In this document: positions 1 through 6,123 of the stretch, one piece after another
How the letters are laid out: each line of letters begins with the position of its first letter
Position numbering within the stretch: the stretch's first letter is position 1
Translations under genes and position numbers: made by a program
Assembly: GCA_036741235.1 (NCBI GenBank)
Contig: DAINSQ010000122.1
Location: 1 to 14,043 of the forward strand
Source: JABWBR01 sp036741235
GTDB taxonomy: Bacteria; Bacteroidota; Bacteroidia; Chitinophagales; Saprospiraceae
Reading direction: 5' to 3'
Length of the DNA: 14,043 nt
Notes under the pieces: generated by a model
The model's input: the letters and a program-made list of their open reading frames with translations, nothing else
Databases searched by the model: none
What the model was told of the DNA's origin: nothing

Positions 1-845
1 GGACAGACAATGTCCCTCTTACATTTGAAAAAGCCTGTTTAACGGAAAACCAGGAACATATCGCGGAGTTCAATTTTAATGATAGCAATAAACTGATTCT
101 GAAAAGAGAATATTATCCCCAATTATTGACAGTTGGCTCCGCGCCTTTAAATGATGGCAAAATTATGTATGAATACAAGAATGGAAAATTAGTAAAGATT
201 GAAACTTTTTATGGAGGTCAAGAGTTGCTTTCCTACGAGCAAAACAGGATTAATGTCATGATGAAACAATTCGACAAAGAATACTCATATACTCATATTA
301 AAGACACCAATATTGTGAAAAGCTTTCAAGTTGATAACAATGGGAAACAATTTTTAATCGCCGAATACAAATATGATAATCTCGGAAGACTTGTTCAAGG
401 TTATCATAATTCATCTGGGATGAAAACAGAAAGCATGCATGAATACCTTGACAGCGGGCGATTGAGCAAATTGATTGCTACAATTTATAAAATTATGGAC
501 ACAACAGCCATATCCGAGGTTGTAAATCATTCATACGAGTATAACGCATACGGACTAATTAGAAGTCAAACATTATTGGTTTCAAATATTCACCCCGAAA
601 GACAATTCATGTATAAAAATGGTGAAGAGTTAAAAAAAACAAACTATTCTTATCATTTTTACAATGATGAAAAAGGAAGATTGGCGGTACATGTAATAAA
701 ATTAATAGAAGGCAAGCCTCAAAAATTTGGTGATTCAGAAGTGTATGTCTTTGACGAAAAATATAACTGGATTTTCAAAACATTTGGCTCAATGAACCAA
801 CAATATCCAGCCAATATAAAAGCGAGGCTGATTACCTATTATTGA
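1..845 (+). CDS. YD-repeat-like hypothetical protein, 3' part (5' end outside window)
   Basis: The frame is open from the first complete codon at position 3 to the TGA at 843-845, giving at least 280 visible residues, so the true start lies upstream. A TTG at 126 could be read as a start, but the 41 in-frame codons before it are uninterrupted and similar in composition, so I do not think translation begins there. The protein is rich in Tyr, Asn and Lys. It carries irregular repeats of the form 'YEYKNGKLVKI', 'YKYDNLGRLVQGY' and 'YEYNAYGLIRSQ', which resemble the YD/RHS-type beta-strand repeats common in secreted Bacteroidota proteins. No catalytic motif, membrane segment or toxin domain is visible in this part. 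Function is unknown. The AT-rich composition matches the next three genes and differs from those after 3459. A lone member of an uncharacterised Bacteroidota family is as likely as a true RHS protein. Confidence 0.75.
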   Translation, partial: TDNVPLTFEKACLTENQEHIAEFNFNDSNKLILKREYYPQLLTVGSAPLNDGKIMYEYKNGKLVKIETFYGGQELLSYEQNRINVMMKQFDKEYSYTHIKDTNIVKSFQVDNNGKQFLIAEYKYDNLGRLVQGYHNSSGMKTESMHEYLDSGRLSKLIATIYKIMDTTAISEVVNHSYEYNAYGLIRSQTLLVSNIHPERQFMYKNGEELKKTNYSYHFYNDEKGRLAVHVIKLIEGKPQKFGDSEVYVFDEKYNWIFKTFGSMNQQYPANIKARLITYY

Positions 846-915
846 CATAATAAAATACCACGAATCAAGTAGAGAGTGGCAAACCCACCCCAGCCCTCTC
901 ACAATTTATCCAGCA

Positions 916-974
916 AGGCGGGGCCGCCTCCGCTTTCAGCGGGACAGGCTGGACGTACGGACCTCATATCCAGC
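916..974. repeat. Cluster of three adjacent inverted repeats
   Basis: AGGCG (916-920) pairs with CGCCT (925-929). CCGCT (930-934) pairs with AGCGG (938-942) across a 3-base loop. GCTGGA (948-953) pairs with TCCAGC (969-974) across 15 bases. The first two hairpins abut exactly. The G+C-rich cluster sits in an otherwise AT-rich region and could be a REP-like extragenic element or a structured RNA. No T-tract follows, so it is not a typical intrinsic terminator. Confidence 0.45.
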
Positions 975-1121
975 CCGCACCGCTAAAAGAAACAAAGCCA
1001 CAACCCAATACCCGTTCCGGCACAACGGCATCTTTGTAGTACAATTAAAATACAAAACACGCACAGGCGCTTGCGCGAGATTCAAATCTCCTGCCATCTA
1101 TGGGAAGGGGGCGACCTTTAC

Positions 1122-1149
1122 CGGTCGTTGAGCGGAGTCGAAACGACCG
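1122..1149. repeat. Perfect 8-bp inverted repeat, REP-like
   Basis: CGGTCGTT (1122-1129) and AACGACCG (1142-1149) are exact reverse complements around a 12-base centre, GAGCGGAGTCGA. The centre read with the right arm resembles a motif (TTGAGCGGAGTCGAAA) that I recall as recurring between genes in many Bacteroidota genomes; that recollection is unverified. A dispersed palindromic repeat is the likeliest reading. Confidence 0.5.
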
Positions 1150-1303
1150 ATCCCGGGCAGGCGACTCTGCGACTTTGCAACCTGTGCTGTCGCTGCGACT
1201 GATGGCACTTATTAACAAACCTACAACCTACTAAGAACCGACAACAACACTCAACAGAGGGCAGCCGGTTTTGTAAAAAACAAAATCTTTCGGCATTCAA
1301 CCC

Positions 1304-1334
1304 TTGCAAAACATCCAGGCAGCGCTTATTTTTG
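1304..1334 (+). promoter_or_regulatory. Bacteroidota-type promoter candidate for the 1431 gene
   Basis: TTG at 1304-1306 is followed after 20 bases by TATTTTTG at 1327-1334, an exact match to the Bacteroidota -7 consensus TAnnTTTG with near-ideal spacing to the -33 TTG. Transcription would begin near 1341, leaving an AT-rich leader of about 90 bases before the ATG at 1431. The motif is short and the region AT-rich, so a chance match is possible. Confidence 0.5.
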
Positions 1335-1430
1335 TAACAAACCTATTATTCGGCCCAACGCTTCATATCTGCCGATACATACAATAACGCAAAAACGAAC
1401 ATTTATCAACAATAAAACGAATCAGTACAA

Positions 1431-1679
1431 ATGAACCAGAAAGATCTCTCTGAGTTGACAGATCAGCAATTGCTGGAGGAAGCAAAAAAAATGAAATCGG
1501 CTTCCATAATGCATGCGCTATTAATTGGGTTTATGATTGGAGTCTTAATTTACAGCGCTGTAAAAAACACCTGGGGTTTTCTTACCCTGATCCCTCTATT
1601 TTTTATTTACAGGCTGACAAAAAAATCTGAAAGAGACGAAACTCTGAAAAAATTACTAAAAGAACGCAACTTAAATTAA
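1431..1679 (+). CDS. Small two-helix membrane protein (hypothetical)
   Basis: This 82-residue protein starts at an ATG with no clear Shine-Dalgarno sequence, as is usual in Bacteroidota. A charged, probably helical N-terminus (residues 1-22, with 'LTDQQLLEEAKKMKSAS') precedes two hydrophobic segments at about 25-43 and 47-61. The C-terminus is highly charged ('KKSERDETLKKLLKERN'). Similar small inner-membrane proteins of unknown function occur widely in Bacteroidota, often near other accessory genes; I place it there by general resemblance only. The next gene starts three bases after its stop codon, so the two are almost certainly co-transcribed. No enzymatic motif is visible. A helper or partner role for the downstream DUF3667 membrane protein is possible but is inference from adjacency. 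Confidence 0.85.
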   Translation: MNQKDLSELTDQQLLEEAKKMKSASIMHALLIGFMIGVLIYSAVKNTWGFLTLIPLFFIYRLTKKSERDETLKKLLKERNLN

Positions 1680-1682
1680 GCA

Positions 1683-2399
1683 ATGGCAGAGATTTGTAAT
1701 TACTGCAAAACAGAAATATTGATGAGTTACTGTCCAGGGTGTGGGCGCCCTAAATCTTTGAAAAGAATCGACGGTAATTATATACTTCAAGAAATCAGTG
1801 CCGTACTGAGTTTTGAAAAAGGTTTTCTATTCACAATACGGGAACTAGCCGCTAATCCTGGAAAAAGCATCAAGGATTTTTTAAAAGAAGACCGAAACAG
1901 ATTGGTAAAACCAATAGTTTTCTTGATATTAACGTCGTTAATCTATACCGTATTAAACAACATTTTTCATATCGAAGATAGTTATGTAAAATATTCAGAC
2001 ATCAAAGCATCTTCGACGCTTGCAATTTTCAAATGGGTACAGGAAAATTATGGTTATGCTAATATTATAATGGCTATTTTTATTGGGTTATGGTTGAAGT
2101 TACTTTTCAGAAAACATCTATACAATTTTTTTGAAATTTTAATACTCCTTTGCTTTGTGATGGGTATGGGCATGTTAATTTATTCCGTATTTGGTGTTGC
2201 TCAAGTTTTGACGCATATTCACTTAATGCAAACCGGAGCAGTGTTTGGGTTTATCTATACAACTTATGCAGTTGGCCAATTTTTTGACAAGAGAAAACCA
2301 ATAAGCTATTTTAAAGCATTTATTGCGTACATTATTGGAATGATAACCTTTTCTTTGGCAGTGATAGTAACAGGGGTAATCATAGATATGATGATGTAA
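1683..2399 (+). CDS. DUF3667-like zinc-ribbon membrane protein
   Basis: The 238-residue protein begins with a zinc-ribbon-like motif: Cys5-x2-Cys8 and Cys17-x2-Cys20 followed by Gly ('SYCPGCGR'). A conserved-looking linker, 'NPGKSIKDFLKEDRNRLVKP' (residues 58-77), leads into the first hydrophobic segment. About five membrane segments follow, near residues 75-95, 124-142, 148-172, 181-198 and 209-235. This layout (N-terminal CxxC pair, G-K-[ST]-I-x-[DE]-F-L linker, multi-helix membrane region) is characteristic of DUF3667 proteins (Pfam PF12412), common in Bacteroidota and without known function. The protein probably sits in the inner membrane with the metal-binding ribbon in the cytoplasm. 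It follows the small membrane gene by three bases, indicating an operon. The family call rests on motif recognition rather than a profile search. Confidence 0.88.
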   Translation: MAEICNYCKTEILMSYCPGCGRPKSLKRIDGNYILQEISAVLSFEKGFLFTIRELAANPGKSIKDFLKEDRNRLVKPIVFLILTSLIYTVLNNIFHIEDSYVKYSDIKASSTLAIFKWVQENYGYANIIMAIFIGLWLKLLFRKHLYNFFEILILLCFVMGMGMLIYSVFGVAQVLTHIHLMQTGAVFGFIYTTYAVGQFFDKRKPISYFKAFIAYIIGMITFSLAVIVTGVIIDMMM

Positions 2400-2448
2400 A
2401 AGCAGCAAAGGCAAATTGCCGATTACCAATAATTGTTAAAAATGCATT

Positions 2449-3261
2449 ATGACAAAACAGACATTGACATTCTTGCTTGGGTTTTTAGTATTCAATTCTT
2501 GTAAACAAGAAAATGAAAAAATAGACTGGGTTTTTGTAGAAGGCGGAACTTTTGAACAAGGTAAAAACCAAATCATCATTAGCCCCAAAGGGGATACAAT
2601 AACTGGCTTTACCAGTCCTCACAGAATTGTTGAACTGGATGACTTTTACATTAGTAAATACGAAATTACTGTTGAACAATTCAGGGAATTTTGTAAAAAA
2701 ACAGGTAGAAAAATGCCCGAACCACCTGTCGAAAATGCCTACGGAAAAAAAATAAATTACAAGTGGTTAGATAAAAATCCAATGCTTGCAACATGGGACG
2801 AAGCAAACGACTTTGCGATATGGGCAGGAGGAAGACTACCAACAGAAGCTGAGTGGGAATATGCGGCTAAAGGAGGAGCAAAAACCAAAGGTTATAAATA
2901 CAGCGGAAGTAATAATCAGCAGGAAGTTGGTTGGGTCTTTGAAAATGCTGATAGTATTTTTCATAAAGTCGGACTATTAAAACCTAATGAATTGGGTATC
3001 TATGATATGACAGGAAATGTAAGCGAATGGGTTTCAGATTGGTATAATCCTGAAAAAGACAATTTGGCGAGTAAGAAAAATCCGCAAGGTCCAGCAGATG
3101 GAGTATATAAAATTTCAAAAGGCGTGAGTTGGTTTTACGAAACACAAAGTGCAGATGGAAAACCATTGGAATTTGGTATTCATATGCCCGAAGTCAGATA
3201 CCAATCACCCAAAAGCACACGAAATGACGGATTTGGATTTAGAATTGCGAAAAGCAAATAA
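2449..3261 (+). CDS. SUMF1/FGE-fold lipoprotein lacking catalytic cysteines
   Basis: The 270-residue protein has a lipoprotein signal: a hydrophobic stretch (residues 5-15) followed by 'FNSC', with the lipid-bearing Cys at 18. The charged residues after it ('KQENE') loosely resemble a Bacteroidota surface-export signal. The rest matches the formylglycine-generating-enzyme/SUMF1 fold (PF03781): 'FVEGGTFEQG' (29-38), 'FYISKYEITVEQF' (66-78), 'GGRLPTEAEWEYAAKGG' (127-143), 'GIYDMTGNVSEWVSDWY' (183-199), 'SKGVSW' (223-228) and 'GFGFRIA' (261-267). True FGE enzymes use a cysteine pair just after the G-[GV]-S-W motif. Here only Cys18 and Cys82 exist, so it is unlikely to activate sulfatases. It is more plausibly a binding or structural protein, like other non-catalytic members of the fold. 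It lies 49 bases after the DUF3667 gene without an obvious promoter, so read-through is possible. Confidence 0.93.
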   Translation: MTKQTLTFLLGFLVFNSCKQENEKIDWVFVEGGTFEQGKNQIIISPKGDTITGFTSPHRIVELDDFYISKYEITVEQFREFCKKTGRKMPEPPVENAYGKKINYKWLDKNPMLATWDEANDFAIWAGGRLPTEAEWEYAAKGGAKTKGYKYSGSNNQQEVGWVFENADSIFHKVGLLKPNELGIYDMTGNVSEWVSDWYNPEKDNLASKKNPQGPADGVYKISKGVSWFYETQSADGKPLEFGIHMPEVRYQSPKSTRNDGFGFRIAKSK

Positions 3262-3458
3262 AAATTACTGCCAACAAGCGTATGAAACCGTTTGAAAACT
3301 GGTAAAATTTCGCTTTCTGAAACCAGCGTGTTCGTTGATAATCTGGTAACCTGTGGCGTATGAAATAATAGAGACACAATTACTCGCGCCTCTACTATTT
3401 CACATACCTGACCTCCTGGTTACATGGTTTGCCTGGTAATAAGGTATTAAACCGTCCA
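3262..3458. other. Convergent intergenic region with repeats
   Basis: These 197 bases separate the 3' ends of two converging genes and contain no credible frame. GCGTATGAAA occurs exactly twice (3278-3287 and 3356-3365). The spaced pair TGAAACC...CTGGTAA also recurs twice between about 3283 and 3350. A large imperfect inverted repeat covers 3346-3423. The mark of an AT-rich to balanced base-composition change falls here, so this may be the edge of an acquired segment. Confidence 0.5.
3346..3423. terminator. Large imperfect hairpin, candidate bidirectional terminator
   Basis: GTAACC (3346-3351) pairs with GGTTAC (3418-3423). GTATG (3358-3362) pairs with CATAC (3403-3407). AAATAATAGAG (3363-3373) pairs with CTCTACTATTT (3390-3400) with one mismatch. 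A 16-base loop remains at the centre, with a bulge and an internal loop between paired blocks. The position between two converging stop codons fits a shared terminator. No strong T-tract flanks it, so a palindromic mobile remnant is an alternative. Confidence 0.45.
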
Positions 3459-5960
3459 TTAAGTCTTCACCAGCGAAGCATAGTCTAAAAAGTAAATAAC
3501 CTTCAATGACAGACTGTTGCGCTGCGGCAATCCGGCCAATCCATCCAGGTTGCGGAAATAGTCTTCGACAACGGCCTCGTTAAAGTCGGTGATATTGTTT
3601 TTCCAGATCAGGAAAATATCACTGCCCGGGGCAAAACGCCATCGGAAAATCATATCGATATTAAACGCATTGTAATTGCCGTTGCGGTTGCCTGCGTAGT
3701 TGGCGTCGCCAAGTCCGCCATTGTCAAGAAGGAGAAAATATTGCTTGTATTCCACCTTCGACCAGTAGTGGCGCGTGCGAAAAGTCAGGGCAATGTTTTT
3801 ATTAAAAGTATACGATGCATTCAGAATATTTTCCACCGTGATATTATCCCGGCGGCCAAAAATAACCTGTTCGGTAGCAGTAAGCTCGCCGGTTTCAGGA
3901 TTTAGAATATCGACGGTTTGTTTATCGGCAAAACCCAGGTCGTTGATAAAATTATAGGCGCCGACAGACAGCCGGAAGTTGAGTTTGTCGTTGACGCGGT
4001 AGCGCGGCGACAGGGTCCAGTTCCAGCGTTGACGGCCAAACCCGCTCCAGGCGCGATAATTCGTATTAAGCGAAAACTGGATTTTTTTCCTGCTGTCGGT
4101 ATTGATATTGATGCCGTAGTTGTTGTTGGAGGGCGTTTTAAAATAACGCCCTTCTGTGCGGGGTTCGAAATAGTCGTAGCCTTCAAAGGGTTCGTGGTAA
4201 GTCCAGTAGTTGAAATTCCAGAAACCTTTGGTTTGGGCCCACCCCCAGGAGTTGACGCCGTAGCTGGTAAATGCGCTGGGGGCGAACAGGCGGCTATACA
4301 TATTCCAGATCCCGATACCCGCGCTATTGAATATCCAGAAAGGCTTATACCAGTTGTATTCGACCCAGCCCTCTGCCGAGCGTTCGTTATTGTTGTATAA
4401 AAAGCCCAGGTCGTTGGGGTTGTAGGTATCGCTTTCTTCGACGTAGTGGATGCCGAAAAACAGGTTGCCGCTGGTTTTTCTCAGGCCGAGCCCGGCCGAA
4501 TGGCCCAAATCAGTTTGACCGGGGGCATACAATTGACTCAGTATACCCCTACCCTCCAAAGCATAGGTATTGGATTTATTTCGGAGATTAAAGACGGCGC
4601 CTGTAACATTGGCGTCATAATCGTTGCCATTGCGTATTACGGTGGTGTTGATAAGCGTGGCATAGGAGTTGTGCGGCAAGTTTTGGTCGAGTACTAACAC
4701 ATTAAAATTCGTTAGCGGATTGGTTTCCATTTCGCGCACATCGCCTTCGGCGTTGCGAATGCGGGCTAAGCTGCGGCCCGAGGTGGCGTTGAAAAAGCCG
4801 ATGCCGAGGCCTGATTTGGTGCGGCCTGATATTTTGGTGGCGTTGAAAAGTTGTGCTTGCTGTGGATTTTCGATCACCTCCTCGCCATCCTGGAGTTGGT
4901 CGTATACGTCCCAATAATGCAGGGGTGTGCCGCCCACGCGACGGGAGTAAAACAATCCGCCTTTATTAAACAGCTCGGTACCCTCGGTAAAAAACTGCCG
5001 GTTTTCGTCGAAGCGCACTTCGAAGGGCGACAGGTTGAGCACCTGGTTGTCTGACTGCGCCTCGCCGAAGTCGGGTATCAACGTCATATCGAGGGTAAAG
5101 GCTTCGTTAATGCCGTATTTGATGTCCATGCCGCCGTTAATAGAACGGCTTGTACTATTTTGAGGGCTGGCATTTTTGTCGCGATAGTGTTGGCCGTAAA
5201 CGGCGATAAAAGGCGTAGCTTGCAATCGCAGCGGCGAGCGAATATCGCGGATGCCGGTGAGCATGCCGCCTTGATTGAGGAAGCCGGCCAATTGGGGGTT
5301 CACATTGCTCCAGTAGCTGCGTTGCTGATAGCGCTGTATGAGTCGCCCAAAATTAATACGCCATTCCTGTTCGGCAGATTTCGGAAAGCGCAGGGCGGCG
5401 TAGGGAATGCGCATCTCCACCACCCAGCCGTCTTCCGTGATGCTGGTGTGGCTATCCCACACGGCGTCCCAGTTGGGATCTTCGCCGCGCACAATATTCC
5501 AGCCGCCGTCGCTGTTTTGAATGGGAGAGATTTTTGCATCCATTTGAACGCCGCCTGGAGTGATGAGAAACAACAAGCCGTTATTGCCGTCTTTATAGGC
5601 GTCGATAAACACCGCAAACCAATCGGTATTGGCAACGCGGTCGCGTTGGGAAAGCTCGCGCAGGATGCTGTCGGGGCGACTATCGTAAAGGCGTGCGCCG
5701 AAATAAATGCCGTAATCGTCGTAGAGAATGCGTACTTCAGTAGGGTGGCTGGGCTGGGCGCCGGGTACGGGTTCGGCTTGAACGAAATCGGCGGCCAAAG
5801 GCGCCGTATTCCATTCGGGTTCGTTCAGCAAGCCGTCCAGTTGAATTTGAGTACTGATGCGAAGTGCGTCTACCGATTTAATTCCTTCCGGCGGCTCATG
5901 ACGGGCATGTGCTGCTGAATACAGCAACACCAGGACTAAGGCTAGGCATACTTTTTTCAT
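3459..5960 (-). CDS. Exported CBM9-like / DUF5916 outer-membrane protein
   Basis: The 833-residue protein starts at the ATG whose complement is 5958-5960. A clear signal peptide (residues 1-19) has a Lys-rich start, a Leu/Val core and an 'AHA' cleavage site. Residues about 30-215 resemble the family 9 carbohydrate-binding fold: 'IQLDGLLNEPEW' (39-50) is the typical entry motif, followed by 'DYGIYFGARLYDS' (82-94) and 'VVEMRIPYAALRFP' (180-193). From about 240 to the end the sequence is full of alternating aromatic and polar strands, consistent with a beta-barrel of the DUF5916 family (PF19313). The last strand, 'LKVIYFLDYASLVKT', is a typical family ending. The size and order match this family, whose function is unknown; glycan binding or transport is only suggested by the CBM9 similarity. 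It converges with the lipoprotein gene and diverges from the cyclase gene. Confidence 0.93.
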   Translation of the reverse strand: MKKVCLALVLVLLYSAAHARHEPPEGIKSVDALRISTQIQLDGLLNEPEWNTAPLAADFVQAEPVPGAQPSHPTEVRILYDDYGIYFGARLYDSRPDSILRELSQRDRVANTDWFAVFIDAYKDGNNGLLFLITPGGVQMDAKISPIQNSDGGWNIVRGEDPNWDAVWDSHTSITEDGWVVEMRIPYAALRFPKSAEQEWRINFGRLIQRYQQRSYWSNVNPQLAGFLNQGGMLTGIRDIRSPLRLQATPFIAVYGQHYRDKNASPQNSTSRSINGGMDIKYGINEAFTLDMTLIPDFGEAQSDNQVLNLSPFEVRFDENRQFFTEGTELFNKGGLFYSRRVGGTPLHYWDVYDQLQDGEEVIENPQQAQLFNATKISGRTKSGLGIGFFNATSGRSLARIRNAEGDVREMETNPLTNFNVLVLDQNLPHNSYATLINTTVIRNGNDYDANVTGAVFNLRNKSNTYALEGRGILSQLYAPGQTDLGHSAGLGLRKTSGNLFFGIHYVEESDTYNPNDLGFLYNNNERSAEGWVEYNWYKPFWIFNSAGIGIWNMYSRLFAPSAFTSYGVNSWGWAQTKGFWNFNYWTYHEPFEGYDYFEPRTEGRYFKTPSNNNYGININTDSRKKIQFSLNTNYRAWSGFGRQRWNWTLSPRYRVNDKLNFRLSVGAYNFINDLGFADKQTVDILNPETGELTATEQVIFGRRDNITVENILNASYTFNKNIALTFRTRHYWSKVEYKQYFLLLDNGGLGDANYAGNRNGNYNAFNIDMIFRWRFAPGSDIFLIWKNNITDFNEAVVEDYFRNLDGLAGLPQRNSLSLKVIYFLDYASLVKT

Positions 5961-6007
5961 TGTCGGGTGTATATATTAATGATATCATCAGGCGTTCAAG
6001 GAAAGGA

Positions 6008-6036
6008 CAAAATTAATTCATGAGTGTTGCATACAA
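6008..6036 (-). promoter_or_regulatory. Promoter candidate for the DUF5916 gene
   Basis: Read on the minus strand, TTG (6036-6034) is followed after 18 bases by TAATTTTG (6015-6008), an exact TAnnTTTG match. Transcription would start near 6000, about 40 bases before the ATG. The intervening leader is AT-rich and shows no Shine-Dalgarno sequence. On the opposite strand I found no comparably good promoter for the divergent cyclase gene. Confidence 0.5.
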
Positions 6037-6123
6037 GCTAGGCAAATTGAACAGATATTCGCATACCTGTGGGAAAATTTGTAATTTGCCCTTAACAAGG
6101 TAAAGAACACCGACGCATTTATC

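Larger units (their letters stand above)
846..1430. other. Gene-free stretch with multiple palindromes
   Basis: This is about 585 bases with no credible coding frame on either strand. Its composition is patchy: bases roughly 890-1000 and 1070-1170 are much richer in G+C than the flanking genes. Three consecutive inverted repeats lie at 916-929, 930-942 and 948-974, and a perfect 8-bp inverted repeat lies at 1122-1149. A short hairpin (GAGA, TTCAAA, TCTC) sits at 1077-1090. The last 130 bases become AT-rich and hold a promoter candidate for the gene at 1431. The palindromes look like dispersed extragenic repeats or remnants of a lost element. No transposase remnant or tRNA could be recognised. 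Confidence 0.6.

Noticed and set aside
126..845. Complete gene starting at TTG 126
   Set aside because: The frame is open upstream to the window edge with coding-like composition, so the gene is more likely truncated at its 5' end.
1075..1095. GAGATTCAAATCTC resembling a tRNA T-arm, possible tRNA fragment or attachment site
   Set aside because: The loop is six bases and the closing pairs do not fit a T-arm; no acceptor stem or anticodon arm is found upstream.
1118..1309. Minus-strand frame of 63 codons in the intergenic region
   Set aside because: It spans the palindrome at 1122-1149, has unusual Cys/Arg-rich composition and no recognisable start context.
1353..1362. Integron attC-like boxes (GCCCAAC at about 1354) near cassette-like small genes; also the spacer at 3262
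   Set aside because: No matching GTTRRRY box or paired L' and L'' arms were found in either spacer, and no integrase is in the window.
5160..5918. Open + strand frame of 252 codons, and another at 3918-4400
   Set aside because: Both lie antisense inside the well-supported DUF5916 gene and show no recognisable domain. Such antisense frames are expected in G+C-richer coding DNA.
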